Both the position numbers and the translations under genes were made by a program. A DNA stretch of 53,154 nt from the NCBI GenBank assembly GCA_947460575.1, contig CANHIJ010000010.1:1-53154 (forward strand), read 5' to 3'. Positions 40,001 through 49,200 of the stretch are shown here, piece after piece. Within the stretch, counting starts at the first letter, position 1, and every line of letters starts with the position of its first letter. The notes beneath the pieces were generated by a model that was not told the origin of the DNA, did not search any database, and was given only the letters and a program-made list of their open reading frames with translations. This DNA comes from Verrucomicrobiales bacterium (GTDB taxonomy: Bacteria > Verrucomicrobiota > Verrucomicrobiia > Verrucomicrobiales > V1-33).

Positions 40001-41173
40001 TCCGATCCCAGCAAGGCCGACAGCGACGGCGACGGCCTGTCCGACGCCGCGGAGAACAATTCGGCAGTTTTCGCCAGTGCGGCCAGCCCGGGGACTAGCC
40101 CGAGCGATCCCGACACGGACCACGACGGCCTAGCGGATGCGGCGGAAGTGGCGGCGGGGAGCGATCCCTTCGATGTCGACAGCGACGGGGATTTGGCCCT
40201 CGACGGGGCCGATGGGGCGCCGCTCAGCGCGGAGCCAGTGGCGCTGTGGCCGGCGCACCGCTGGACCTTTAACGACCTCCCCGACGGGGCCATCGCCAAC
40301 GGCGCGGTTTCGCAGGACAGCGCGGGGGGGGCGGGCTTTGCAGCCGTGATCCGCGGAGAGGGAGCCACCGCGGTGCGAGGGGAAGTCGTCTTGCCAGGCG
40401 GACCCAATAACGAAACCTCGCCGTGGATCGATTTGCCCAACCACCTCATCAGCACTCAGAAGCGGGTCACTCTAACGGGGTGGTTTGCGGTCAATGGGTA
40501 TTCGGGCAATTGGTCGCGCTTTGTGGACTTTGGCGATTCCGCGGGCCAGGAAGTGCCTCCCGCGGGCATTGCGGGGGGGACCGATTACCTCGTGTATTCG
40601 GTGCAGATGGGAGGCGACGGGGGGCTGCAGCGCTTCGGATTGAAGGACGACCCGACGGAGTCGGTGTACGACTTCACTTTTCCGACGGTGCTAGGACAGG
40701 AGATCTTTATTTCCATAACGGTGGATTCGAGTCCGGGAAATTGCAGCCTGTACACGGTTTACCGGGACGGGGTGTTCCAGTGCGAAGTGGCGGGCGGGCA
40801 GTATGCGCTGTCCTCGATCAACGACGTCAACAACTGGCTGGGGCGCTCGCAGTATGCCGGAGACAGCACCTTGAATGGGCAGTTCCAGGAGTTCCGCATC
40901 TACAACGGCGCCCTCAACGCCAAGGCCATCAAGCGCCTCTATGCCAATGGCCCGGACAATAACTTTGTGGTCACGGGGAGCCAGGTAGTGGGGAGGGACC
41001 TCGAGATCACGTGGAACTCCCGGGTCAACCTGACCTACACCCTGGAGAGTTCGCCCGACTTGGCAGTTTGGACGGCGGCGCAGGCCAACGTGCCTGCGGC
41101 GGGGACCTCCACCAGCGCGTCGGTTCCCCTGGGCAGCGGGCCGCTCTTCTATCGGGTCCGCCTCGACGAATAG
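37067..41173 (+). CDS. large secreted LamG / thrombospondin-3 protein
   Basis: The 1368-residue exported protein has a signal peptide (cleavage near AVSAQAQ). Four LamG/concanavalin-like jellyrolls follow (about 15-270, 295-540, 665-920 and 1055-1300). Linkers of DxDxDG thrombospondin-3 calcium-binding repeats lie at about 545-655 and 935-1050 (DSDADGLSDGQE, DSDGDSLSDGAE, DSDGDGLSDAAE). The last three LamG units share an end signature, NDVNCWLGRSTW, NDVNCWLGRSNW and NDVNNWLGRSQY, each followed by an EFRIY/EFRVY strand. The C-terminus (TYTLESSPDLAVWTAAQ to FYRVRLDE) resembles that of the SUMF1/lectin protein. A glycan-binding or adhesion role is likely. I start at the ATG at 37067, directly before a good signal peptide; the frame is open to 37001. 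A clear terminator follows. Confidence 0.88.
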   Translation: MNPKCVVVAQSALGMYLWSALAVSAQAQLERAGDLLVDLNFTTLTPGDLPYIANAGKMGGGFEALGPASSIPAVRATPQSGVKALYLDGGDFLMSVAGQTPLGGTPVRLRAAAGLVGAQPSRSVEAWVYNEAVPDEETVLAWGKRGGGDGSNYSCLYGGHPAWGALGQWGGPDLGWAGAVPPEVGTWHHLAWVHTGADVEGGGADPNQTLVYVDGALNNSENAGVLTTHVGPMLIGAQMTGDGVNPEAANRGTLRLAKVRVHDGALTAGQVANNYALEVGAFPATVAAPLAAGSGPVHRWSFADGAGSAVRDSAGYLHGKVKGANSSWTGSSLSLPGGGSGTEAYVDLPNRLLSSNAKELGGTGEVSLEMWVTATGNRTWSRFFDFGSTSGNEITGPGGAGEGWDYLFLSAQEGNNTARNVFSLRHNDRFGNGPLGAGGTLNVNPAFGYDTASFGTERHIVVVWKDQEFLGLYEEGQLVRELRPGDIKMVQMNDVNCWLGRSTWLADQNLQGDLNEFRIYDRALSAGEILQNRADGPDGSLPLPPDGDGDGLPNWFERRYAGASVDPSVPGQGGLDGDGDGRSNLQEFQGGTNPSLADSDADGLSDGQESARGTDPLAADSDGDSLSDGAEVLTHLTNPLAADSDGDGYRDAQEVGAGSNPNDAKSIPVIFLAGRYSFTGPEGAAAEGAAVLDSVSGQRGYVRGAGASWTQGGLALPGGASREAPYVDLPNGMVSRFARAQGGRGTVTLEGWVTINANAEAGWQRILDFGSSAPGKRLGETFGPGRSWAGYDAGQDYLMIAGARGNDVNARRVDWTNNDATGAAGNNMGTDSAASEGTVETPLHFVLTYDESIGKLRYFENGSLISETSGNLKLDSLNDVNCWLGRSNWLGDRNLSGTFDEFRVYAGAFSDADVTKSFAKGPNTLPNGSNPATDITTLKIANANGWPEWWIDRNPSLPPSGSDLDGDGLTALQELGRGSDPSKADSDGDGLSDAAENNSAVFASAASPGTSPSDPDTDHDGLADAAEVAAGSDPFDVDSDGDLALDGADGAPLSAEPVALWPAHRWTFNDLPDGAIANGAVSQDSAGGAGFAAVIRGEGATAVRGEVVLPGGPNNETSPWIDLPNHLISTQKRVTLTGWFAVNGYSGNWSRFVDFGDSAGQEVPPAGIAGGTDYLVYSVQMGGDGGLQRFGLKDDPTESVYDFTFPTVLGQEIFISITVDSSPGNCSLYTVYRDGVFQCEVAGGQYALSSINDVNNWLGRSQYAGDSTLNGQFQEFRIYNGALNAKAIKRLYANGPDNNFVVTGSQVVGRDLEITWNSRVNLTYTLESSPDLAVWTAAQANVPAAGTSTSASVPLGSGPLFYRVRLDE

Positions 41174-41194
41174 GATGGGCTCGGTGGGTCGGCG

Positions 41195-41231
41195 AGCGCC
41201 TCTGCCTAGCAATGGGCGGGGGCGCTTTTTT
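41195..41231 (+). terminator. intrinsic terminator after the LamG gene
   Basis: AGCGCC at 41195 pairs with GGCGCT ending at 41226. The pairing continues inward as TCTGCC against GGCGGG-type bases with G-T pairs, and a run of six T follows. It lies 22 bp past the LamG stop codon and ends that transcript before the PQQ-propeller gene. Confidence 0.75.
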
Positions 41232-41327
41232 GTTGGTTAGAAAGCGCGCTGGGGAGGCGGTGGGCGGGGTTGGGGGGGCGACTTCCCAGCTTGACGGAGG
41301 GGCGGGAAAGGCGTCCCTTGAGAGCCT

Positions 41328-42620
41328 ATGAAGTTTTCCTCTGCCCTGGTTTCTTTTTCTGTGTTGCTTGAGTTGGGCGCCCTCCCGGCGCTTGTGGGTG
41401 CCGCTCCGGTGGCCTCCGCCTGGCCGACTTATCGGGGGCCGCAGGGGAACGGCACGACCGCTGATGCGCTCGGGAAGCCCTGGGGCGAGGCGGGGCCGAA
41501 GCGGGTGTGGCAAGCTCCGGCGACCAAGGGGTTTAGTTCCATCGCGGTGGCCGAGGGTCTGGCGGTGACGCTGTTGACGCGGGACTTCGAGGGTTCGGAG
41601 ACGGAGCACTGCGTGGCCTGGGACGCGGGCAGCGGCAAGGAATTGTGGGCGGTGCCGCTGAAGTTGGCGAAGTACCAAGGGGGCGGGGAATCGGGCACCG
41701 GCGACAACAAGGGGGGCGACGGCCCGCGGAGCACTCCGACGGTGGTGGCGGGAAAAGTGTACGTCTATGGATCCAACCTCGACTTGCATTGTTTTGACGC
41801 CAAGACCGGCAAGGAAGTGTGGTCCAAGGATGTGGCCGCCGAGTACCAGGGCAAAAACATTGCCTGGTCGAATGCGACCTCGCCGCTAGTCGAGGGAGAT
41901 CTTGTGCTCGTAGGCGGCGGCGGCAAAGGAGCGGCGTTTCTGGCCTTCAACAAGGAGACCGGAAAGTTGCAGTGGAAGGCGGGGGACGACAGCATCACCC
42001 ACGCCACGCCTACGGCTACGACCTTGCTAGGAGAACGCCAGGTGATCTTTTTCATGAAGTCAGGGCTGACCGCGCTTTCGGCTAAGGACGGCCAGGTCTT
42101 GTGGCAGCAGCCCTACAAGTTCAATGTTTCGACGGCGGCTTCGCCCGTGGTTTTTGAAAATGTGGTCTATTGCTCGGCGGGTTACGGAGTGGGCAGCGCG
42201 GCTTTTGAGGTCAAGAAGGTGGGCGGAAAGTACCAGACGAGCGAACTGTGGCGGGTGGAGGGGGACAGCATGAATAACCACTGGAGTACCCCCATCGCCT
42301 ATCAAGGGCACCTCTACGGCATGTTCAGCTTTAAGAAATACGGCGACGGCCCAGTGAAGTGCGTGGACATCCGCACCGGCAAAGAAAAATGGAGCCAGGC
42401 AGGTTTTGGACCGGGCAACCTCATCTTGGCCAAGGACCGCCTTTTGGCCCTGAGCGACAAGGGGGAGCTGGTCATCATCGATCCCAAGCCAGAGGCCTAT
42501 ACGGAGCTCGCGCGGGCCGACGTGCTGGCGGGCAAGTGCTGGTCGACTCCCACTTTGGCGGGGGGCTTCATTTTTGCGCGGAGCACGGAAGAGGCCGCTT
42601 GTTTCGCCACCGCTCCCTGA
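41328..42620 (+). CDS. secreted PQQ-like beta-propeller protein
   Basis: The 430-residue protein has a signal peptide (MKFSSALVSFSVLLELGALP, cleavage near VGAAP) and an eight-bladed propeller of the PQQ_2/BamB type. The opening WPTYRGPQGNGTT is common in PVC members. Repeated GxxxWxxPL-type blade ends include AWDAGSGKELWAVPL, CFDAKTGKEVWSKDV, AFNKETGKLQWKAGD and CVDIRTGKEKWSQAG. There is no quinoprotein dehydrogenase catalytic domain, so a scaffold or ligand-binding role is more likely than redox. It lies 36 bp before the DUF6807 gene on the same strand. Confidence 0.9.
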   Translation: MKFSSALVSFSVLLELGALPALVGAAPVASAWPTYRGPQGNGTTADALGKPWGEAGPKRVWQAPATKGFSSIAVAEGLAVTLLTRDFEGSETEHCVAWDAGSGKELWAVPLKLAKYQGGGESGTGDNKGGDGPRSTPTVVAGKVYVYGSNLDLHCFDAKTGKEVWSKDVAAEYQGKNIAWSNATSPLVEGDLVLVGGGGKGAAFLAFNKETGKLQWKAGDDSITHATPTATTLLGERQVIFFMKSGLTALSAKDGQVLWQQPYKFNVSTAASPVVFENVVYCSAGYGVGSAAFEVKKVGGKYQTSELWRVEGDSMNNHWSTPIAYQGHLYGMFSFKKYGDGPVKCVDIRTGKEKWSQAGFGPGNLILAKDRLLALSDKGELVIIDPKPEAYTELARADVLAGKCWSTPTLAGGFIFARSTEEAACFATAP

Positions 42621-42656
42621 GGGGGCGGCGCTGGTCTCTCACTCTTATTTTGTGCC

Positions 42657-43613
42657 ATGAAAGTCTCGGCCTGCCGCTCTGCCGCCCTCGGGGTTTTCCT
42701 AACAGGATGGGCCTGGGCCGAATCCCCGGCGGTGACGGCGCGGCTGGATGCGGCGGCCCAAACCGTGCGGGTGGAAATCGAGGGCAGCCTGTTCACGGAG
42801 TTGATCTACGGGGGGCAGGCCAAGCCGGTGCTGTTTCCCATCGTGGGGCCGGGGGGAGTGGCGATGGTGCGGCAGTGGCCGCTGCGCCCGGCCGCGCCGG
42901 ATGAGGAGCAGGATCACCCGCACCACAAAGGGATGTGGTTTACCCACGGCAGCGTCGACGGGGTCGATTTCTGGAAGGAAGGGCCGGACGCGGGGCGGAT
43001 CGCGGTGCAGGGGGTGCCGAAAATAGTGCCGGTCGCCGAGGGGGTCATGTTGCAGACGCGGGAGTCGTGGCAAAAGCCGGACGGCGCGGTGGTCCTGACT
43101 TCGGCTACGGAGATCACCTGCGGGGCGGAGGGGGAAGACCGCTTTATCGACTACGCGATCACCTTAATGGCGGGCGAGCGTCCCGTGGTCTTTGGCGACA
43201 CCAAGGAGGGGAGCATGGGGCTGCGCACCAGTGCTTGGCTGAACTTGAAGGGGGCGGGGGCGCGCGGGCAGGCCCTGACCAGCGAGGGCAAGACGGGCCT
43301 GGAAGTGTGGGGCACGGCGGCGAAGTGGATCGATTACAGCGCGGTGTTGGACGGCGGGGCGGTGGGGGTGGCCTGCTTTGATCACCCTGACAACTTGCGG
43401 CATCCGACTACTTGGCACGCGCGCGACTACGGGTTGGTGGCGGCGAATCCCTTTGGGCTGCACGATTTTCAAAAGAAGCCGAAGGGGGCGGGCGACTATG
43501 TTTTGAAGCCGGAGGCGCCGCTGCGGCTGCGGTATCGCTGGTTATTTCACCGCGGGGATGCGGGGGCGGCGCGGTTGGGGGAGCGCTGGAAGGCTTGGGC
43601 GGGGCGGCGCTGA
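42657..43613 (+). CDS. DUF6807 / PmoA-family secreted protein
   Basis: The 318-residue exported protein (signal peptide ending near AWAES) has the family hallmarks QDHPHHKGMWFTHGSVDGVD and FWKEG, TSAWLNLKGAGARGQ and FDHPDNLRHPTTWHARDYGL, with VAANPFGLHDF near the end. It is often annotated as PmoA (methane oxygenase) through a naming artefact. The fold is beta-rich and the conserved HPHHKG His cluster suggests metal or substrate binding. In PVC bacteria it occurs near DUF1080 and sugar oxidoreductase genes. Its biochemical role is not known to me. Confidence 0.88.
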   Translation: MKVSACRSAALGVFLTGWAWAESPAVTARLDAAAQTVRVEIEGSLFTELIYGGQAKPVLFPIVGPGGVAMVRQWPLRPAAPDEEQDHPHHKGMWFTHGSVDGVDFWKEGPDAGRIAVQGVPKIVPVAEGVMLQTRESWQKPDGAVVLTSATEITCGAEGEDRFIDYAITLMAGERPVVFGDTKEGSMGLRTSAWLNLKGAGARGQALTSEGKTGLEVWGTAAKWIDYSAVLDGGAVGVACFDHPDNLRHPTTWHARDYGLVAANPFGLHDFQKKPKGAGDYVLKPEAPLRLRYRWLFHRGDAGAARLGERWKAWAGRR

Positions 43614-43674
43614 GGGCCGAAAATGAGGTTTGCTTCGGGGCAGGGCAGTGCTTGCGTTGGCTGAATTTGCTCCT

Positions 43675-45270
43675 ATGCCCGTCAGCTACCCCTTTCGCAA
43701 GCCGCTCACATCGCCGCCGGAGGACTTGGCCGTGGGAGTGGCGCCCCGGAGACCTGGCTGGGGGCCCTTTGGGCTGAGCGCTTTGGCGACCCTGCTAATT
43801 GTGGGGCTTTGCTGGCATTTTGGGGGGCTCCTGATGGCCCAGACCAATTTGAAGTTGGGCCCGCAGACGGATGCCAAGACGGGGACGGTGCGGGGGGACC
43901 AGGACCAAAAGCACAACATAAATCAGGCGCTGTTGGCCCGGGACTTCCAGGAGCCGCGGGCGGATTTGGGCGCGATGGAGAACTTGCTGCGCTGGTGGCC
44001 GCACCGGACGGATGGGGTGGTGGCTCCGCTGTGGCCGTGGGTGGCGGCGCGGTTGAGCACGCCGGGCCACCCGTATCGGGAAACAGAGGTGGTGCCGCAG
44101 GACGAGGTGTTGTTTGCCAAGGGCAAGGGGGCCAACCTGGCCTTGGCGCTGCTGTTTTTGGGGGCCTTGGGGTTGGCCATGGCGCGGTCTTTTGGGATCG
44201 CGGCCACGACTGCGGTGTTGCTGCTGGGGGGCTTGGGGGCGCTGGTGCCGCGGGCGGTTTATTTTCAGCCGGAACCGCTCTACTACCTGTTTTTTTTCCT
44301 GACATGGGTCTGCGCGATCAAGCTTTTGTTGAAGAACGACGTCTGGATGCACGCCTTGCTGGGGCTGGTGGGCGGATTGGCGTATTTGGCTAAAACGTCG
44401 GTGGAGCCGCTGCTGCTGGGGTGGTTTGTGGTCGCCGGGCTGCGGTTTTGCCGGGAGGGGCTGCGGCGCGGCGAGTTCGCAGAGGAGCGGTCCTGGACTT
44501 GCCGCCAGCACTTGATCGGGCTGCTGGTGTTCGCCTTCGCCTGGCTGGCGGTGACCGGTCCACGCTATGCCGCCGCGGAGGAGCGCTGGGGCGAATATCG
44601 TTTTTCCTATCCCGCCGCTTGGATGTGGATGGACGACTTCCAGGACGGGTTCGCCTGGATGAGCCAACATCCCAACCGCGCGGCCTTGGAGGCGATTCCC
44701 GGCCAGGAGCGGCCGTCCGCGGCCCGCTATTTTAGGACGCACTCGGTCGAGCAGGCCAAAGACCGCCTTTTCAATGGGACGCGCGAGAAGGTCACGCAGT
44801 TTTTGGCCCCCAAACCGGTGAAGCCCAAAAAGGACGGCAGCTTTGCGGGCTGGAAAGTGCTGCTCGAACAGCGCGGGCTGTATTTGGGGGGCCTGGCAGC
44901 CGTGATCTCGGGAGCCGCCCTGCTGGTCTGGAGTCGGCGCCGCGCGGTCGACCATTGGGGGCTGGCCCTGCCGTCGGGCGCTTGGGCGGTGGCCTTGTTT
45001 ACCGGGGGCAGCGCGGTGGGTTACGCCCTGCTCTACGGGTGGTACGAGCCCATCGGCCGGGGCGACCGCTTCATGCTTTCCCTGTACTTGCCCCTGGTGT
45101 TTTGCCTCGTCTGGGGCTCGGAGCGCCTGATGGATCTCGCCGCGATGCGCCGCGCCCCGCGTTGGACCGCCTGGCTGTATCAATCCTGTCTCTGGCTGCT
45201 CAACGCGGCGGTGGTGTGGCGCCTCGTGGAGGTGCTGCGGCTTCCCGTATTGGCTCCTGGGACGCTCTGA
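43675..45270 (+). CDS. multi-pass membrane protein, GT-C glycosyltransferase-like
   Basis: The 531-residue integral membrane protein has about eight to ten hydrophobic segments: one near residues 30-55 (LSALATLLIVGLCWHFGG), a group at about 145-230 and 280-300, and a last group at about 410-520. A long first loop contains RGDQDQKHNINQALLARDFQ, then LWPWVAARLSTPG, like the acidic motif and loop of GT-C (ArnT/PMT-type) glycosyltransferases that use lipid-linked sugars. I do not see a specific family signature, so the glycosyltransferase call is tentative. I use the ATG at 43675 (MPVSYPFRKPL); the frame extends upstream with unlike sequence. It converges with dhaL. Confidence 0.65.
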   Translation: MPVSYPFRKPLTSPPEDLAVGVAPRRPGWGPFGLSALATLLIVGLCWHFGGLLMAQTNLKLGPQTDAKTGTVRGDQDQKHNINQALLARDFQEPRADLGAMENLLRWWPHRTDGVVAPLWPWVAARLSTPGHPYRETEVVPQDEVLFAKGKGANLALALLFLGALGLAMARSFGIAATTAVLLLGGLGALVPRAVYFQPEPLYYLFFFLTWVCAIKLLLKNDVWMHALLGLVGGLAYLAKTSVEPLLLGWFVVAGLRFCREGLRRGEFAEERSWTCRQHLIGLLVFAFAWLAVTGPRYAAAEERWGEYRFSYPAAWMWMDDFQDGFAWMSQHPNRAALEAIPGQERPSAARYFRTHSVEQAKDRLFNGTREKVTQFLAPKPVKPKKDGSFAGWKVLLEQRGLYLGGLAAVISGAALLVWSRRRAVDHWGLALPSGAWAVALFTGGSAVGYALLYGWYEPIGRGDRFMLSLYLPLVFCLVWGSERLMDLAAMRRAPRWTAWLYQSCLWLLNAAVVWRLVEVLRLPVLAPGTL

Positions 45271-45299
45271 GAAAGCGCTCGGGGAGGGCGGGCGGCGTT

Positions 45300-45947
45300 T
45301 CAGGCGGCGGCGCTTTGGGCGAAATCGCTCATGGTGCGCAAGATCAGGGCGATGGAACAGGCTCCGGCATCGGGATGGCCCAGGGAGGCGGCGCCGAGCG
45401 TCTTGGCGCGGCCGAGGGTGGCGATCATATCCTTGGAGGCGTCGCGTCCGGCTTCGGCGGCCAGGGCCACCGCGAGCAGGGCTTCGCTCAGGGGGAGGGC
45501 GGCGACTTCGGCGGCTTTGTGGGCGGCGGGATGAAGGGCATCGACCATGGTTTTGTCCCCTGGCTTGGCTTTGCCGCGGGCGACCACCCCATCCAAGGCC
45601 GCCTGGAGGAGCGTGGCCAGGGCCGGAGCATCGAAGGCGGCGGCAGTGGCGATAGCCTTGCCGCCATCGCGGAAAACGGTGCCGAAGATGGCTCCGCTGG
45701 CGCCGCCCATGGAGGTGATCATGGCCATGCCGGCTTGAGAGAAAAGCTTGCCGAGGCCTTCGGCGGGATCGGCGGCCTGGATCTTTTCTTTGACGGCGCG
45801 GAAGCCGCGGGCCATGCCGATGCCGTGGTCGCCATCGCCCAAATTGCGGTCGGCCTCGCTGAGGTAAGGCTCGGCGGCGATCACGGCGTCGGCCACGGTC
45901 AGCAGCATCGATTGGATTTGGGGGGCAGAAAGAGAAGCAGTGCTCAT
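45300..45947 (-). CDS. dhaL: dihydroxyacetone kinase subunit L (DhaL domain)
   Basis: The 215-residue protein is a single DhaL/Dak2 domain: the all-helical barrel that binds ADP/ATP and magnesium. Metal-binding ADRNLGDGDHGIGM is at residues about 31-44, then SMGGASGAIFG, KPGDKTMVDALHPA and GHPDAGACSIALIL. In the kinase it works with DhaK, which carries the covalently bound dihydroxyacetone. No dhaK or PTS-type dhaM gene lies next to it in this window. It could serve a distant DhaK or another substrate-binding partner. I start at the ATG at 45947 (MSTASLSAPQIQSML); the longer frame upstream is Pro/Arg-rich and atypical. Confidence 0.85.
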   Translation of the reverse strand: MSTASLSAPQIQSMLLTVADAVIAAEPYLSEADRNLGDGDHGIGMARGFRAVKEKIQAADPAEGLGKLFSQAGMAMITSMGGASGAIFGTVFRDGGKAIATAAAFDAPALATLLQAALDGVVARGKAKPGDKTMVDALHPAAHKAAEVAALPLSEALLAVALAAEAGRDASKDMIATLGRAKTLGAASLGHPDAGACSIALILRTMSDFAQSAAA

Positions 45948-46270
45948 GGCAAATGGATGGCGCGGGGGAGGGCGCGGGGGAAGGGAAAATCGCGAGAAAA
46001 ATCGCGGGCCGCGAGGCGCCAGGGGGGGCGGCGCTCCCTTTGGCAACGCTTTTCAGGAACGCTCGGCGGCAGGGCGGCCTCCGGCCTTGCCCTGGGCTGC
46101 CTTAGGGTCGCAGCAAGCCAGGGCGTTGCCTTGGGATGGGATGGGATAGGCTGGGCGACGCGGGCGGATCGGGACGGAAGGCAGGCTGGGGGCTATTTGA
46201 GGTCGGGCGGGGAAGCTGACTTGGCTTTAGCTGGCGTTTGGGGCAGCATGGTGGGAGAATGATTTTTCCC
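45948..46270. other. divergent intergenic region with decayed REP-like palindromes
   Basis: No gene is supported. The stretch holds a hairpin at 46070-46094 (CAGGGC-GGCC-TCC-GGCC-TT-GCCCTG) and CCAGGGC-gtt-GCCTTGG at 46118-46134, a one-step-decayed form of the REP core seen at 3-4 kb and 25.55 kb. It separates dhaL (leftward) from the cytochrome-fusion gene (rightward), so it must hold both promoters; none was assigned with confidence. Confidence 0.55.
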
Positions 46271-49200
46271 ATGAGACTTCCCTCTTACTTTTTCTTATTT
46301 TTTCTGGCCCTTGGGGCGAGTTCGCCGCGGGCGGCGCTGGCAGTGCCGCTGAGCGATGGCAGCTTTCGGGGTTGGGAGGGGGACACGCAGACGACGTGGC
46401 GGTTGGAAGACGGGGCCTTCACGGCGGGGCGGGTGGAGGTGATGCAGCCGCGCAATGAATTTTTGCGGACTGTGCGGGAGTACGGGGACTTTGAATTGAC
46501 CTTAAAGTGGAAATTGGTGGGGACGGAGGGGTTTGTGAATGGGGGGGTGCAGTTTCGGACGCAGGTGATTCCGAACGACCACGAGGTTTCGGGTTACCAG
46601 GCTGATTTGGGGGCGGGCTTTGATGGGGCGCTCTACGATGAGAGCCGCCGCAATAAAATGTTGGCGCAGCCGACTCCAGAAGTGCTGGAGCAGGCGCGCA
46701 AGCCGTTGGGGGAATGGAACGACTACCGGATTCGGGCAAAGGGGGCGCGGATTCAAATTTGGCTGAACGGGGTGGCCACAGTTGATTATACGGAAGCGGA
46801 TCCGGCGATTCCGCGGAAGGGGATTATTGCGGTGCAGATTCACGGGGGGGCCAAGTCGCAGGTGTGGTACAAGGACTTGGATGTGGAAGAATGGGAAGGT
46901 GGGGAGAAGCGCGCGGCGCCAACGGGTCCGGTGCAGCAGCGCTTTGCGGACGCAGCGCCGGAGCTGCCGCGGGAGGCGTTTGCGGGCGGAACGTTTGCGA
47001 TGCGCCCGGGGGAAGTGATCGCCATTTTGGGGGGGACGAACCTGGTCCAAGAGGGTCGGACGGGTTGGCTGGAGACCGCTTTGGCGGTGGGGGCACCGGC
47101 GGGCCGCAAGCCGCGGTTTCGCAATCTGGCCTGGGAAGGGGACACGGTTTATGAGCAGTGGCGGGACCTGAATTTTGGGAGTTGGCGGGAACAGCTCGAA
47201 GCCATGGGGGCCACCTGCGTGATTTTGGGTTTTGGGCAAATGGAGGCGATGGACGCTAGCCGCGGGCCGGAGGAATTCCGGGCGGCTTATGGAAAATTGC
47301 TGGCGGAGTTGCAGGCGGTGACTCCGCGCATCGCGCTTTTGGCGCCGCTGCCGCTGGAGTCGGCGGCGGCTCCGGCGGGATCGGCCGTGGCGGCGGCGGC
47401 GGCGCGCCTGCCGCAGTGGACCGCGGCGGTGCGGCAGTTGGCGGCGGAGCAGGGCTTGCCCTTTGTGGATGTAGAGGCGCCTGCAATGCCGGGCGGAGCG
47501 GCCTGGACGAGCAATGGCGTGCACGCCACGGCGGCGGGGTGGGCCGAGCTGAGCGGGCCGCTGGCGGCCAGCCTGCTGGGGCGGCCGCGGCAGGCCTGGG
47601 CAGGGCATGAGGCCACGCGGCAGGCCATTGTGCGCAAGAACCGCGCGTGGTTTGATTGCTGGCGGGCCACCAATTGGGCTTTTGCCTACAGCGACCGCAC
47701 CGAGCAGCCCTTTGGCAAGGCCGCGGGGGGGCACCCGGCTTTGGCCCAGGAGTTGGAGCAGTATAAACCTAGGTTGCGCCAGGCCGACGAAGCCATCGCG
47801 GAACTCTTGGCGCGGGGCGGGGTGGCTTCCGGGGAGTCCGCTGCGGCGCGCCCCTCGCCCGGGCCGGGGCCCGCGCGGCCGCCGGAGGAAGAGCGGCAGT
47901 CGTTTCAAGTGCGGCCGGGCTTTGAAGTCAACCTTTTCGCCAGCGAGGCCGATGGCCTAGTCAAGCCCCTGGCGATGCGCTGGGACGAGCGGGGTCGCCT
48001 GTGGGCGGCCTGCTCGCCGTCCTATCCGCAATTGATCCCCGGGGAGCCGCCGGGGGACTATCTGCTCGTGTGCGAAGACACCAATGGGGACGGCCGGGCC
48101 GACCGCTTTCACAAATTCGCCGAAAACCTAACGATGCCGATGGGGATGGAGTTTGGGGACGGCGGGGTCTATGTTTGCGAGAGCACGGAGCTGGCTTTTT
48201 TGATGGACAAAGATGGCGACGGGGTGGCGGACGAGCGGCGGGTCATTCTGTCGGGGTTTGGCACGGGGGATTCGCATCAGATGATCAACTCGCTGCGGCG
48301 GGGGCCGGACGGGTGCCTGTGGTTTAGTCAGGGGCTGCATATTTTTTCGCGGATTGAGACGCCCTACGGACTGGTGCGCTTTGATCGGGCGGGGCTGTGG
48401 CGCTTTGATCCGCGGAGCTGGAAGCTGCAGGGATTTTTTGGCAACGCGGCGGCGGGGGCCAATTGTTGGGGGGTGACCTTTGACGATTGGGGTCAGGTAT
48501 TCCACTGCGCCGCGGACAATACCCCGGGCTTCTATAGCACGCCGGGGCTGGGCACCTGGCCGACGCCGCCGCCCTACGATAGGATTGGTTCCCTAGCGGT
48601 TTCTTCGGTAAAGGGAATGTGCCTGGAATATCTGCAGGGGAGCCATCTCCCCGCGGAACTGCAGGGGGCGCTGTGCAAGCCGGTTTACTTTGCTAACACG
48701 CTTTCGCTGTACCGCTTGGTGGACGACGGGAGCGGCTTTAAAACGGAAGAACTGGGCCCGCTGCTGACCTCGTCGAATGGGGCGTTTCGACCGCTCGGGG
48801 TGCAGGTGGGCCCGGACGGGGCGCTCTATGTGTGCGATTGGTATAATCCGGTGATTGGGCACTACCAGGCGAGCTATCGGGATCCGCAGCGCGACCGGGT
48901 GCACGGCCGCATTTGGCGGGTGGCGGCGGCGGGGCGTCCGCTGGCGGTGCGCCCAGCCTTGGAGCAGATGAATCCGGGGCAGTTGCTGGAGCAACTGGGC
49001 TCGCCGGAGCGCTGGGTGCGCGATCAGGCGCGGCGCCTGCTGGAAAGTGCGGGGGCGGGGGCGGGCCCGGGAGAGGAGGCCGTGGCGGCCGAGGCGGCGC
49101 CGGAGAAGCTTTTTGAATGGTTGGCGCTGCAGTGCGGGCAGGGGCAGATCAGCGAGGCATTGCTGGGCAAGTGCCTGGCGCATCCCGAGGCTCGGCTCCG

